The translations under genes were made by a program, and so were the position numbers. 64,000 bases of DNA from Pseudomonas viridiflava (GTDB lineage Bacteria; Pseudomonadota; Gammaproteobacteria; Pseudomonadales; Pseudomonadaceae). The stretch lies in NCBI RefSeq assembly GCF_003702045.1, contig NZ_RBTP01000066.1, forward strand, positions 133,819-197,818, read 5' to 3'. Shown here piece after piece: positions 1-9,225 of this stretch (positions are counted from its first letter, which is position 1; each line of letters begins with the position of its first letter). A model generated the notes under the pieces. That model saw nothing but the letters and a program-made list of their open reading frames with translations. It made no database searches and was not told the origin of the DNA.

Positions 1-858
1 TGTCACCGGCATATCGTCGCGCAGCGCATCATGACTCGCCCAGCCCAGGCCTCGCAACTCCCCGACCGACATGACCGGATCAAGGCCCGGACTCAGCCCC
101 TCATCGACACGGTCGCCTCGGGCATCTGCACGACTGACCACCTGCTGACCGCCCACCCAGCCATGACGCTTGAAGTAGCTGGCCACGCTGCCAATCGCAT
201 CGTCCGGGTCGGTCCAGATATTGATGTGGCCATCGCCGTCGAAATCCACGGCATAAGCGCGAAAGCTGCTCGGCATGAATTGCGGCAGGCCCATAGCGCC
301 AGCGTAGGAGCCTTTAAGCGTCAGCGGGTCGACCTGCTGCTCACGCGCCAGCAGCAGAAACTCTCTCAGTTCTTTGCGAAAGAACGGCGCACGGGGCGGG
401 TAATCGAAGCCGAGCGTGGACAATGCATCAATCACCCGGTAGTTGCCGGTGTTACGGCCAAAAAACGTTTCCACGCCGATGATCGACACGATGATCTGCG
501 CCGGTACGCCATATTCCTGCTCGGCACGCGCCAGAGCGGCCTCATGCTGACGCCAGAAATCGACGCCACGGGCAATACGCGTGTCCGTAATGAACATCGG
601 ACGGTAGTCTTTCCACTGTTTGACGCGCTCGGCAGGACGGGAAATGGCATCGAGAATCGCCTGCTTGCGCTCGACCTCCCGGAACAGCCCCATCAACTGC
701 TCACCGGCAAACCCGTGGTCACGGGTCATCTCGCCGACAAACTCGGCCACTTGGGGCGAGCCGTCATAATCCCCGGCAAATGCCTCTTGCACCGATCCAA
801 GGATGCCCACCAGGCCGACCACCGGAGCATATCGAGCCCAGTTACGCATTGCTTGCAT
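1..858 (-). CDS. mltB: Lytic murein transglycosylase B (partial, 3' end outside window)
   Basis: Lytic transglycosylase that cleaves peptidoglycan glycan strands, forming 1,6-anhydro-muramic ends in the periplasm. The 286 codons present start with a hydrophobic signal segment, followed by the family's long helical domain. The motif GVETFFGRNTGNYRVI carries the likely catalytic Glu, and SYAGAMGLPQFMPSSF and DFDGDGHINIW are the usual downstream MltB signatures. The ATG at 858 is preceded by a GGTGA-type ribosome site inside the tail of rodA, and the gene follows rodA by 17 bp, so it is probably the last gene of the elongation operon seen here. The C-terminal part lies before base 1. The family is clear; whether this is MltB proper or an SltB-type paralogue is less sure. 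Confidence 0.93.
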   Translation of the reverse strand, partial: MQAMRNWARYAPVVGLVGILGSVQEAFAGDYDGSPQVAEFVGEMTRDHGFAGEQLMGLFREVERKQAILDAISRPAERVKQWKDYRPMFITDTRIARGVDFWRQHEAALARAEQEYGVPAQIIVSIIGVETFFGRNTGNYRVIDALSTLGFDYPPRAPFFRKELREFLLLAREQQVDPLTLKGSYAGAMGLPQFMPSSFRAYAVDFDGDGHINIWTDPDDAIGSVASYFKRHGWVGGQQVVSRADARGDRVDEGLSPGLDPVMSVGELRGLGWASHDALRDDMPVT

Positions 859-875
859 TGAGTTGTTCACCTTAA

Positions 876-2021
876 TCAAACCTGAGCGATCCATTTTCGA
901 TGCGTATGGATCGACATCAAAACCCCAAACGCTGACAGTAGCGTCACGAGCGAAGTTCCGCCGTAACTAATGAAGGGCAGCGGGACACCCACAACTGGCA
1001 GCAGGCCACTGACCATACCGATGTTGACGAAAACGTAAACAAAAAACGTCATCGTCAGCGCACCGGCGAGCAATTTTCCGAACAATGTCTGCGCCTGAGC
1101 GGTGATGACCAGCCCGCGACCGATCAACAGCATGTAGATGATCAGCAGGGCACAGATACCCACCAGGCCGAACTCTTCACCCAATACGGCGATGATGAAG
1201 TCGGTGTGGCTTTCAGGCAGGAAGTCCAGGTGCGACTGGGTGCCGAGCAACCAGCCTTTGCCGAATACCCCGCCGGAGCCGATCGCGGCCTTGGACTGGA
1301 TGATGTTCCAGCCAGTGCCCAGCGGATCGCTTTCGGGGTCGAGGAACGTCAGCACCCGCTGCTTCTGATAATCGTGCATGAAGAAAAACCACATGGCGAC
1401 GGCTGCCGGCACCGCTGCGGCCAGCACACTGACGATCCAGCGCCAGCGCAGGCCCGCCATGAACAGCACGAAGGCGCCCGAGGCCAGAATCAGCAACGAC
1501 GTACCAAGGTCCGGCTGGCGCACGATCAGAATGAACGGCACCCCGATCAACGCCAGGCTGACCGCCACGTGCTTGAGATGCGGCGGCAGGGTGCGCTTGG
1601 ACAAATACCAGGCAATGGTCGCCGGCATGATGATCTTGAGAAACTCTGAGGGCTGGAAACGAATGACGCCGGGAATGTTGATCCAGCGGGTCGCCCCCAT
1701 TGCGTTATGCCCCATGACATCCACCACGACCAGCAACAGCACGCCGACCACATAAAGGACCGGCACCCAGCGCGCCATGAATCGGGGCTCAAGCTGGGCG
1801 ATAACGACCATCGCGACAAGGCCGATGCCGAACGAACTGGCCTGCTTGATCAACAGGTCCCAGTTCTTGCCACTGGCCGAATACAACACGAACAGGCTGC
1901 CCGCCGCCAGCGTCAACAGCAGGATCAGCAGCGGGCCGTCGATGTGAATGCGCTGCAGAAAGGTGGCGCGGCGGCGCATCACGTCTTCGCTGGACAGGAT
2001 GCGGTCGAAATTACTCTTCAC
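876..2021 (-). CDS. rodA: Peptidoglycan glycosyltransferase RodA (SEDS family)
   Basis: Integral membrane glycan polymerase of the elongasome; it works with the transpeptidase PBP2, encoded just upstream. The 381 residues contain about ten hydrophobic segments and family motifs such as QPDLGTSLLI, the long extracellular loop with GKGWLLGTQSHLDFLPESHT, and the C-terminal GVPLPFISYGGTSL. The first ATG overlaps the end of mrdA by 11 bp, indicating translational coupling. A second ATG 14 codons downstream (MRRRATFLQR) would give 367 residues and is an alternative start. No disrupted motif is seen. Confidence 0.97.
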   Translation of the reverse strand: MKSNFDRILSSEDVMRRRATFLQRIHIDGPLLILLLTLAAGSLFVLYSASGKNWDLLIKQASSFGIGLVAMVVIAQLEPRFMARWVPVLYVVGVLLLVVVDVMGHNAMGATRWINIPGVIRFQPSEFLKIIMPATIAWYLSKRTLPPHLKHVAVSLALIGVPFILIVRQPDLGTSLLILASGAFVLFMAGLRWRWIVSVLAAAVPAAVAMWFFFMHDYQKQRVLTFLDPESDPLGTGWNIIQSKAAIGSGGVFGKGWLLGTQSHLDFLPESHTDFIIAVLGEEFGLVGICALLIIYMLLIGRGLVITAQAQTLFGKLLAGALTMTFFVYVFVNIGMVSGLLPVVGVPLPFISYGGTSLVTLLSAFGVLMSIHTHRKWIAQV

Positions 2022-3906
2022 GGGCCGCAGCCTCCAGATTCATGGAACCGGCGTACTCAGGCTTGAGCTGGCCGTTCTCGTCGAGCAGCCAGGCATCCAT
2101 CACCTGACGAACAACAGGTGCCGCCACGCCGGAGCCGGACTCGCCGTTCTCCACCATCACTGCGACAACGATTTTGGGGTTGTCGGCGGGCGCGAAGCCG
2201 ACGAACAGGGCGTGGTCACGATGCCGTTCCTGAACCTTGGTGCGGTCGTACTTCTCGCCCTGCTTGATCGCCACGACCTGTGCCGTGCCGCTCTTGCCCG
2301 CGATGCGGTACTGAGCGCCAATGGCAGCTTTGCGCGCCGTACCGCGCGCGCCATGCATCACTTCCTGCATGCCGTGGTTGACCCTGCCCCAGTTGGCCGG
2401 GTCGCGCAGGACGATGTCCGGCATCGGGTTTTCGTCCACTGGCGGCTTGCCTTCGATGGTTCTGGCCAGGTGCGGCCGGTTCCACACCCCTTTGTTGGCC
2501 ACCAGCGCGGTCGCCTGCGCCAGTTGCAGCGGTGTGGCCTGCATGTAGCCCTGACCGATGCCGAGAATCAGTGTTTCGCCGGGGAACCACGCCTGACGGC
2601 GGGTCGCTCGCTTCCAGTCCCGCGACGGCATCAACCCCGGGGACTCTTCAAACATATCCAGCGAGACTTTCTGGCCGATACCGAACTTGTTCATGTAAGT
2701 AGAAAGCCGATCGATGCCCAGCTTATGGGCCAGGTCGTAAAAATAGGTGTCGTTGGAGCGCATGATCGCAGTGTCCAGGTCGACCCAGCCGTCCCCGGTA
2801 CGGTTCCAGTTACGGTATTTGTGATCGTAATTGGGTAATTGGTAGAAGCCCGGATCGAACACCCGCGAACCAGGCGTGACGACACCGGCGTCCAGCCCCG
2901 CAATCGCTACCGCCGGCTTGATGGTCGAACCCGGCGGATACAGCCCACGCAGGATACGGTTGAACAGCGGCCGGTCGATGGAATCGCGCAGCTCGGCGTA
3001 AGCCTTGAAGCTGATGCCGGTCACGAACAGGTTAGGGTCGAAACTCGGCGCGCTGACCATCGCCAGCACTTCACCGGTTTTCGGGTCCAGCGCCACGACG
3101 GCACCGCGACGCCCACCCAGCGCAGCTTCGGCCGCTTCCTGCAGGTTAATGTCCAGACTCAGGACAATGTCTTTGCCTGGGATCGGATCGGTACGCTTGA
3201 GAACGCGCAACACGCGGCCCCGAGCGTTGGTTTCGACCTCTTCGTAACCCACCTGCCCGTGCAGCTCAGGCTCGTAGAACCGCTCGATGCCGGTTTTGCC
3301 GATGTGGTGGGTGCCGCTGTAGTTGACCGGATCCAGACTCTTGAGCTCTTTCTCGTTGATCCGCCCCATGTAGCCGACCGAATGCGCAAAGTGAGGGCCC
3401 TGCGGGTAGTGCCGGACCAACTGCGCAACCACTTCGACCCCCGGCAGCCGGAACTGATTGACCGCAATCAGCGCGATCTGCTCTTCCGTCAGCTCGAACA
3501 GCACAGGCACCGGCTCGAATGGCCTGCGCCCCTGCTTCATTCGCTTTTCGAAGATGATGCGGTCATCCGGCGTGAGCTGCAGGATCTCGACAATGGTGTC
3601 GAGCACTGCCGACCAGTCGCCGGAGCGCTCGCGCGTGACCGAAAGACTGAAACTGGGCCGATTGTCTGCAACCACCACGCCATTGCGGTCGTAGATCAGG
3701 CCGCGGCTGGGCGGAATCGGCTGAACATGAACACGGTTGTTTTCCGACAATGTCGAGTGATAGTCGTACTGAATGACCTGCAGAAAATACAGACGGGCGA
3801 TCAGCACGCACACCAGCAACACGACCGCCACAGCACCGAACACGACCCTGCCGCGCACCAGGCGTGCGTCTTTCTCGTGGTCTTTGAGACGGATCGGTTG
3901 AGACAT
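2011..3906 (-). CDS. mrdA: Penicillin-binding protein 2, elongation transpeptidase
   Basis: Class B penicillin-binding protein that cross-links peptidoglycan during cell elongation together with RodA. The 631 residues have a cytoplasmic N-terminus, one membrane anchor at about residues 20-43, a PBP dimerisation domain (about 60-230) and the transpeptidase domain. The catalytic motifs are intact: STIK with Ser327, SND at 384-386 and KSGT at 538-541. It overlaps rodA by 11 bp and follows rlmH by 28 bp, so proA-nadD-rsfS-rlmH-mrdA-rodA-mltB reads as one co-directional block. Length is typical of the family. Confidence 0.97.
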   Translation of the reverse strand: MSQPIRLKDHEKDARLVRGRVVFGAVAVVLLVCVLIARLYFLQVIQYDYHSTLSENNRVHVQPIPPSRGLIYDRNGVVVADNRPSFSLSVTRERSGDWSAVLDTIVEILQLTPDDRIIFEKRMKQGRRPFEPVPVLFELTEEQIALIAVNQFRLPGVEVVAQLVRHYPQGPHFAHSVGYMGRINEKELKSLDPVNYSGTHHIGKTGIERFYEPELHGQVGYEEVETNARGRVLRVLKRTDPIPGKDIVLSLDINLQEAAEAALGGRRGAVVALDPKTGEVLAMVSAPSFDPNLFVTGISFKAYAELRDSIDRPLFNRILRGLYPPGSTIKPAVAIAGLDAGVVTPGSRVFDPGFYQLPNYDHKYRNWNRTGDGWVDLDTAIMRSNDTYFYDLAHKLGIDRLSTYMNKFGIGQKVSLDMFEESPGLMPSRDWKRATRRQAWFPGETLILGIGQGYMQATPLQLAQATALVANKGVWNRPHLARTIEGKPPVDENPMPDIVLRDPANWGRVNHGMQEVMHGARGTARKAAIGAQYRIAGKSGTAQVVAIKQGEKYDRTKVQERHRDHALFVGFAPADNPKIVVAVMVENGESGSGVAAPVVRQVMDAWLLDENGQLKPEYAGSMNLEAAAREE

Positions 3907-3934
3907 TTAGGCCGTATTCACAGTAAAAACGATG

Positions 3935-4402
3935 CTACTTGTGATAAGGGTGCCCGGACAGAACTGTCCAGGCGCGATACATCTGCTCACCGATCAGAAT
4001 ACGCACCAGCGGATGCGGCAAGGTCAGCGGCGACAGGGACCAGCGTTGCTCGCTGCGGGCACAGACGTCCGGTGCCAGCCCTTCGGGGCCGCCCACCATC
4101 AGGTTGACCGTGCGAGCGTCCAGACGCCAGCGATCGAGTTCGACCGCCAACTGTTCGGTGCTCCACGGTTTACCGTGCACTTCCAGCGTGACAATGCGCT
4201 CGCCCGGCTGCACCTTCGCCAGCATCGCCTCGCCTTCCTGACGGATGAAGCGGGCGACATCAGCGTTCTTGCCTCGGGTGTTGAGCGGAATTTCCACCAG
4301 TTCAAGCGCAAGCTCGGACGGCATCCGCTTGGCGTACTCGTGCCAACCTTCTTCCACCCACTTGGGCATGCGCGAACCAACGGCAATCAGACGCAAACGC
4401 AC
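3935..4402 (-). CDS. rlmH: 23S rRNA (pseudouridine1915-N3)-methyltransferase RlmH
   Basis: SPOUT-class methyltransferase that methylates pseudouridine 1915 in helix 69 of 23S rRNA on assembled 70S ribosomes. The 155 residues match the family length. The N-terminus MRLRLIAVGSRMPKW and the SAM-binding knot segment around VNLMVGGPEGL, followed by RSEQRWSLSPLTLPHPLVR, are diagnostic. It lies 9 bp after rsfS and just before mrdA, the conserved proteobacterial arrangement of a ribosome factor beside elongasome genes. Confidence 0.97.
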   Translation of the reverse strand: MRLRLIAVGSRMPKWVEEGWHEYAKRMPSELALELVEIPLNTRGKNADVARFIRQEGEAMLAKVQPGERIVTLEVHGKPWSTEQLAVELDRWRLDARTVNLMVGGPEGLAPDVCARSEQRWSLSPLTLPHPLVRILIGEQMYRAWTVLSGHPYHK

Positions 4403-4411
4403 GATAAGGCC

Positions 4412-4798
4412 TTATTCGTTACCTGGAGTGTGGTGCGCGGCGCTGGCCGCACGGCTTTGCTCGGCACCCTGCCACAGACGCTCCAGGTCATAGAACTGGC
4501 GTGCAGCAGCGGTCATCACGTGGACAATCACGTCGCCCAGGTCCAGCAGCACCCAGTCGCTGTCGCCCTTGCCTTCTTCGCTCAGCGGCATCAGGCCGGC
4601 AGCCTTGACCTTCTCGCGAACGCTGTCGACCAGTGCGTTCAACTGGCGGTTGGACGTACCGGTGCAGATCAGCATGTAATCGGCGATGCTGGTCTTATCG
4701 CGCACGTCGATGCACAGAATGTCTGCACCCTTGACGTCTTCCAGTGCGGCGGTTGCCACGGTGACGACTTCTTCACTGCTCATTTTTTGCTTTGTCAT
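4412..4798 (-). CDS. rsfS: Ribosomal silencing factor RsfS
   Basis: RsfS (Iojap/DUF143) binds ribosomal protein uL14 and blocks subunit joining when nutrients are limiting. The 128 residues include the conserved segments DILCIDVRDKTSIADYMLIC, GTSNRQLNALVDSV and DWVLLDLGDVIVHVM, then RQFYDLERLW. Two start codons are possible: the ATG at 4798, or an ATG five codons later at 4783 (MSSEEVV); neither has a strong ribosome site. It sits between nadD and rlmH, 62 bp after the nadD stop, in its usual neighbourhood. Confidence 0.95.
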   Translation of the reverse strand: MTKQKMSSEEVVTVATAALEDVKGADILCIDVRDKTSIADYMLICTGTSNRQLNALVDSVREKVKAAGLMPLSEEGKGDSDWVLLDLGDVIVHVMTAAARQFYDLERLWQGAEQSRAASAAHHTPGNE

Positions 4799-4860
4799 AT
4801 AAAACTCATTCAGCTCGTATGTGTGGGAACGCCCAAACGCTTATCGATAAAAAAGCAGTT

Positions 4861-5529
4861 TCAGGGCGACCCATCAGTGTTCGGCGCACGGTAAAGCCCG
4901 TGCGCATCGATATAGGCCAGTACCGCGTCTGGCACCAGAAAACGTACCGACTTACCGCTGGCCAGCAGTTGACGGATCTGGGTGGCAGACACCGATAAAG
5001 GCGTCTGCCAGACGAATGTAATGTTACCGCCCGGCCCTTTCAGGGCCTTGGGGTCGCTGACCGCTCGCGCCGCCAGCAAATTGCGCATGGCATCCGGCGA
5101 CTCGCTGTCAGCGTCCGGGCGTTGCAGCACCACGATATGGCAGTGCTCCAGCAATTCTTCCCACCGATGCCAGGAGGGCAGCCCGCAAAAGGCATCCCAA
5201 CCCAGCAACAGAAACAACTGGTCCTGAGGCGCGAGTTCGACGCGCATCGATTCCAGGGTGTCGAGGGTATACGACGGTTTGTCCCGTTTCAGTTCACGGT
5301 CATCGACCGTCAGGGGTGGCACGCCCTGCACCGCACTGCGGACCATCGCCAGACGATCCTCGGCGGTGACGCTTGGCATGTCGCGATGCGGTGGCCTGGC
5401 GCTGGGCGTCAGGCGCAACTCATCGAGTTCCAGCAGTTCGGCCACTTCCAGCGCACCGCGCAAGTGACCGATATGAACCGGATCGAACGTGCCCCCAAGC
5501 ATGCCGATACGTCTGGGCAGCGTTGTCAT
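4861..5529 (-). CDS. nadD: Nicotinate-nucleotide adenylyltransferase
   Basis: Transfers AMP from ATP to nicotinate mononucleotide, the penultimate step of NAD biosynthesis. The nucleotidyltransferase signature GGTFDPVHIGHLR holds the HxGH motif, and the C-terminal SATQIRQLLASGKSVRFLVP matches the family. I chose the ATG at 5529 (MTTLPRRIGML, 222 residues), 13 bp after proA. A GTG at 5571 would extend the protein by 14 residues unlike the family and place its start inside proA, so it is less likely. Confidence 0.95.
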   Translation of the reverse strand: MTTLPRRIGMLGGTFDPVHIGHLRGALEVAELLELDELRLTPSARPPHRDMPSVTAEDRLAMVRSAVQGVPPLTVDDRELKRDKPSYTLDTLESMRVELAPQDQLFLLLGWDAFCGLPSWHRWEELLEHCHIVVLQRPDADSESPDAMRNLLAARAVSDPKALKGPGGNITFVWQTPLSVSATQIRQLLASGKSVRFLVPDAVLAYIDAHGLYRAPNTDGSP

Positions 5530-5542
5530 GGGCTCGCTCAAG

Positions 5543-6808
5543 TCAGGCTTGCCCGCGCAGTTGACCGTCACCGATCACAATGTATTTCTCGCAGGTCAGT
5601 CCTTCCAGACCGACCGGGCCGCGGGCGTGCAGCTTATCAGTAGAAATGCCAATCTCGGCACCCAACCCGTATTCGAAGCCATCGGCAAAGCTGGTCGGCG
5701 CATTGACCATGACCGAACTGGAGTCGACTTCGGCCATGAATCGGCGCGTCTGGCCCTGATGATCCGAGACGATGGCATCGCTGTGATGCGACCCGTAATG
5801 GTTGATGTGCTCGATGGCTTCGTCCAGACCGGTAACGATGCGGATCGACAGGATCGCCGCCAGGTATTCGGTGTGCCAGTCTTCTTCCGTCGCCGGTATG
5901 ACATCGATCAGCGCACGGGTGCGCTCGCAACCGCGCAACTCAACGCCTTTTTCACGAAATTGCGCGGCCATTGGCGGCAGGAACTCGGCGGCGACCGTCT
6001 GATCGACCAGCAGGGTTTCCATCGCGCCGCAGATACCGTAACGGTAAGTCTTGGCGTTGAATGCAATCTTCTGCGCCTTGGCCAGATCGGCATGGGCGCT
6101 GACATACACGTGGCAGATACCGTCCAGGTGCTTGATGACCGGCACGCGGGCATCACGGCTGACGCGCTCGATCAAGCCCTTGCCGCCACGCGGAACGATG
6201 ACGTCCACGTACTCGGGCATGGTAATCAGCGCACCCACAGCTGCACGGTCGGTGGTTTCGACCACTTGCACCACGGCCGCAGGAAGTTCGGCGTCGGCCA
6301 GGCCGCGTTCGATGCAGGCCGCAATCGCACGGTTGGAATGAATGGCCTCGGAGCCGCCACGCAGGATGGTCGCATTACCCGACTTCAGACACAGGCTGGC
6401 CGCATCGATGGTCACGTTCGGACGCGACTCGTAGATGATGCCTACAACGCCCAGCGGCACGCGCATCTTGCCGACTTGAATGCCCGACGGCCGATAACTC
6501 ATGTCGCGAATCGCGCCGACCGGGTCCGGCAGACTGGCAACCTGACGCAGCCCGACGATCATGCTGTCGATGCGTGCGGGGGTCAGGGCCAGACGTTCCA
6601 GCATGGCGGGTTCAAGACCATTGGCCTTGCCGTTGGCCAGATCCAGCTCATTGGCAGCAGACAGCGCCGCACGGGCCTCGTCCAACGCCGCAGCGGTGGC
6701 GAGCAGGGCGCGGTTCTTCTGAGCAGTGCTGGCACGGCCGATCACTCGCGAAGCTTCACGGGCGGCGCGACCCAGGCGGGTCATGTAGTCAAGAACGGAC
6801 TCAGTCAT
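5543..6808 (-). CDS. proA: Gamma-glutamyl phosphate reductase
   Basis: NADPH-dependent reduction of L-glutamyl 5-phosphate to glutamate 5-semialdehyde, the second step of proline biosynthesis. The 421 residues are the usual length. The nucleophilic cysteine lies in YRYGICGAMETLLVD, and the segment IYESRPNVTIDAASLCLKSG together with VPRGGKGLI is typical of the ProA/aldehyde dehydrogenase superfamily. It is the first gene of the minus-strand block. A TATAAT-like hexamer on the minus strand (6844-6849) lies about 36 bp before the start and may be its -10 element. Confidence 0.97.
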   Translation of the reverse strand: MTESVLDYMTRLGRAAREASRVIGRASTAQKNRALLATAAALDEARAALSAANELDLANGKANGLEPAMLERLALTPARIDSMIVGLRQVASLPDPVGAIRDMSYRPSGIQVGKMRVPLGVVGIIYESRPNVTIDAASLCLKSGNATILRGGSEAIHSNRAIAACIERGLADAELPAAVVQVVETTDRAAVGALITMPEYVDVIVPRGGKGLIERVSRDARVPVIKHLDGICHVYVSAHADLAKAQKIAFNAKTYRYGICGAMETLLVDQTVAAEFLPPMAAQFREKGVELRGCERTRALIDVIPATEEDWHTEYLAAILSIRIVTGLDEAIEHINHYGSHHSDAIVSDHQGQTRRFMAEVDSSSVMVNAPTSFADGFEYGLGAEIGISTDKLHARGPVGLEGLTCEKYIVIGDGQLRGQA

Positions 6809-6843
6809 GGTCTCAGAGGTCTTGGCAGAGAGGAAAGCGGCCG

Positions 6844-6872
6844 ATTATAGCTGTCGTGCCGCCCGAACGACA
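6844..6872 (-). promoter_or_regulatory. Candidate promoter of the proA-nadD-rsfS block
   Basis: The minus strand has a perfect TATAAT at 6844-6849, about 36 bp upstream of the proA start. The hexamer 17 bp further upstream (TGTCGT) matches the -35 consensus poorly. This is a -10 match with a weak -35 in the divergent proA/mpg gap (271 bp); inference only. Confidence 0.4.
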
Positions 6873-7079
6873 GCGCAGACAGGCGGATGGTCGATAACAG
6901 TGCGCAGTTTTCTGCAACTGTCGGCCTGCGTAACGGTCAGGAAGTAGCGCATGACTGCGCCGCCCGTGCGCGAGCCGGTCACTTTCAGAAACAACAAAAT
7001 CGGCCCCCATGACACATTCAGCTGCAATTCAAGCTGCGCTTGTTATCATCGGCAGCCTCACATTTTTGGTAGCACGCCT

Positions 7080-7751
7080 ATGCCCACTGCCCTTCCCGAC
7101 AGCTTCTTTCATCGCGACGCCCAAGTGCTGGCGCGTGATCTGCTGGGCAAGGTCATCCGGCACAAAGTAGGTGAGCTCTGGCTGGCCGCTCGCATCATTG
7201 AAACCGAAGCCTATTACTGCGCCGAAAAAGGCAGCCACGCTTCGCTGGGTTACACGGAGAAGCGCAAGGCATTGTTCCTGGAAGGCGGCCACATCTATAT
7301 GTATTACGCACGGGGCGGCGATTCGCTCAATTTCAGCGCTGAAGGGCCAGGCAACGCCGTGCTGATCAAGTCTGCGTATCCGTGGACCGACTCACTCAGC
7401 GATGACAATGCACTGGCACAAATGCAGCTCAACAACCCCGACGCCAGCGGTAACATGCGCCCGCCACAGCGGCTTTGTGCGGGGCAAACCCTGCTGTGCA
7501 AGGCGCTGGGCCTGAAAGTCCCGATGTGGGATGCAAAGCGCTTCGACCCCCTCAGACTTCTGGTCGAGGACGTCGGCCAGCGCCCGACCTCCATCATCCA
7601 GACGACCCGGCTTGGCATCCCCACCGGTCGTGATGAGCACTTGATGTACCGCTTCGTCGACGCCGACTACGCCCGCTTTTGTACGCGCAATCCTCTCAGA
7701 CGCGGCCAGGTCGAAGGCCGCGACTATCTACTTCTCGATCAAGGAAACTGA
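7080..7751 (+). CDS. mpg: DNA-3-methyladenine glycosylase (AAG/MPG family)
   Basis: Excises alkylated purines such as 3-methyladenine from DNA in base-excision repair. The 223 residues follow the AAG fold: LARDLLGKVI near the N-terminus, RIIETEAYY with the glutamate thought to activate water, the YARGGDSLNFSA loop, and GNAVLIKSAYPW. The start is the ATG at 7080 (MPTALPDSFF); an in-frame upstream extension to 6951 has no family resemblance. It is followed after 3 bp by the DedA-PAP2 gene, suggesting co-transcription. Confident in family; the substrate range is not predictable from sequence. Confidence 0.93.
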   Translation: MPTALPDSFFHRDAQVLARDLLGKVIRHKVGELWLAARIIETEAYYCAEKGSHASLGYTEKRKALFLEGGHIYMYYARGGDSLNFSAEGPGNAVLIKSAYPWTDSLSDDNALAQMQLNNPDASGNMRPPQRLCAGQTLLCKALGLKVPMWDAKRFDPLRLLVEDVGQRPTSIIQTTRLGIPTGRDEHLMYRFVDADYARFCTRNPLRRGQVEGRDYLLLDQGN

Positions 7752-7754
7752 CCC

Positions 7755-9071
7755 ATGAGCGAACTGCTCAATGGCATGACCGGCTGGCTGACGGAAAACC
7801 CATCATGGGTTGCGGTCGCAATCTTCGTGGTGGCGTTCATAGAATGCGTCGCGATTGTGGGGATCGTCGTACCCGGCACCGTGATCATGTTCGCCATCGC
7901 CGCATTGGCGGGGAGCGGCATATTGCCATTGAGCGAGGTATTACTGCTGGGTTTCCTGGGCGGGCTGCTGGGTGATGCGGTGTCGTACTTCATCGGCCGA
8001 CGCTTTCACCAGAACATCCGCCAGTTGCCGGGGCTGCGCACACATCCCGAATGGATGACCGGTGCCGAGTCCTACTTTCATAAGTACGGCATCGCCAGCC
8101 TGCTGGTGGGACGTTTCATCGGTCCACTGCGGCCAATGCTGCCCATGATCGCAGGCATGTGTGACATGCCGTTCCCGCGCTTTGCCATCGTCAGCATCAT
8201 CGCCGCCGCAGGCTGGTCGATTGCGTACCTGATGCCCGGCTGGGCCGCAGGCGCAGCGATCAGACTGCCATTGCCGGAAGGTTTCTGGACAGAGGCCGCC
8301 TTTGTCGGCGCAGGCCTGGCACTGCTGTTCGGGCTGAGCATTCAAAGCAGCATTCGCCAGAAGCGTTACGCGACGAAAGTGATCTCATTGATCAGCCTGA
8401 CCCTGGTCGCTGCGCTGTTCATCGGCTGGCCGTACCTGACCGACTTCGATAACGGCCTGATGACACTGGTGCAGGAGCATCGCAGCGAGACGGCGCAACA
8501 CATCGTTGTACTGGTCACCAGCATCGGCGATTTCAGGGCACAACTGCTGGCTGCTGCACTGCTGGTCATCGTGCTGCTGATCGCCAGACAATGGCGTCAT
8601 GCGGCGTTCGCACTGGCCACTACACTGGGCACGGCAGTCGCGAACGGCACACTGAAAGCCTTTTTTGCCCGGGCTCGCCCGGAAGTGCTGCTTGACCCGC
8701 TGACCACCTACAGCATGCCGAGCGGACACAGCTCGGCGGCGTTTGCGCTGTTCATGACCCTCGCGGTGCTCGCCGGACGCGGTCAACCGGTGCGCTTGCG
8801 TCTGACCTGGTTGCTGGTGTTCGGGATTCCGGCGCTGGCGATTGCCTTGTCGCGGGTGTACCTGGGCGTGCATTGGCCGACGGACATTCTGGCGGGCATG
8901 TTGCTGGCGTTCTGCATCTGCGCCGCGAGCCTTGCGATCATCCAGCGCAACCAGCCGTTGCCAGCCATGTCACCCAAGGTCTGGTGGCTGCTGCTCCCGG
9001 CGCTGACTGCGCTGCTTGGCACCTTTGCCGTACGCGCGCTGTCGCACGGGGTGCTGCGTTATCAGTACTGA
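7755..9071 (+). CDS. DedA-family / PAP2 phosphatase fusion membrane protein
   Basis: A 438-residue membrane protein of two parts. The first about 200 residues form a DedA (SNARE-associated/VTT) domain with the segments FVVAFIECVAIVGIVVPG and YFIGRRFHQN and the signature GRFIGPLRPMLPMIAGM. The C-terminal half is a type-2 phosphatidic acid phosphatase with KAFFARARPE, PSGHSSAAF and SRVYLGVHWPTD, the complete KX6RP / PSGH / SRX5HX3D set. Likely role: dephosphorylation of a lipid phosphate (undecaprenyl- or phosphatidyl-phosphate type) coupled to lipid handling by the DedA part; this coupling is inference. It follows the glycosylase gene by 3 bp. Confidence 0.9.
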   Translation: MSELLNGMTGWLTENPSWVAVAIFVVAFIECVAIVGIVVPGTVIMFAIAALAGSGILPLSEVLLLGFLGGLLGDAVSYFIGRRFHQNIRQLPGLRTHPEWMTGAESYFHKYGIASLLVGRFIGPLRPMLPMIAGMCDMPFPRFAIVSIIAAAGWSIAYLMPGWAAGAAIRLPLPEGFWTEAAFVGAGLALLFGLSIQSSIRQKRYATKVISLISLTLVAALFIGWPYLTDFDNGLMTLVQEHRSETAQHIVVLVTSIGDFRAQLLAAALLVIVLLIARQWRHAAFALATTLGTAVANGTLKAFFARARPEVLLDPLTTYSMPSGHSSAAFALFMTLAVLAGRGQPVRLRLTWLLVFGIPALAIALSRVYLGVHWPTDILAGMLLAFCICAASLAIIQRNQPLPAMSPKVWWLLLPALTALLGTFAVRALSHGVLRYQY

Positions 9072-9082
9072 TGATTGACGGT

Positions 9083-9221
9083 GATCGTTCCTACGCTTCG
9101 CGGGGAAACGCATCTCAGGATGCTCCGCGTCCAAGGGGTCACACCAAAACATCTGAGTAATCGGGCCCAATGGGACGCGGAGCGTCCCGATCGGCATGCC
9201 AACGCAGAGCAGGGGACGATC
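9083..9221. repeat. Long imperfect palindromic repeat of P. syringae type
   Basis: The stretch begins with gatcgttcctacgcttcg and ends in an imperfect inverted copy finishing at cgcagagcaggggacgatc. Inside is a shorter hairpin, ggacgc-gga-gcgtcc. It lies between two convergent genes (DedA-PAP2 and the LON-domain gene) and may fold when transcribed. It resembles dispersed intergenic repeats I know from P. syringae chromosomes; copy number cannot be checked within this window. Confidence 0.6.
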
Positions 9222-9225
9222 AGGC

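Noticed and set aside
2839..4107. A 422-codon open frame antisense to mrdA and rlmH
   Set aside because: Overlaps two certain genes with intact catalytic motifs; no recognisable protein.
5530..5571. GTG start for nadD at 5571
   Set aside because: It would lie inside proA and add 14 residues unlike the family; the ATG at 5529 gives the normal N-terminus.
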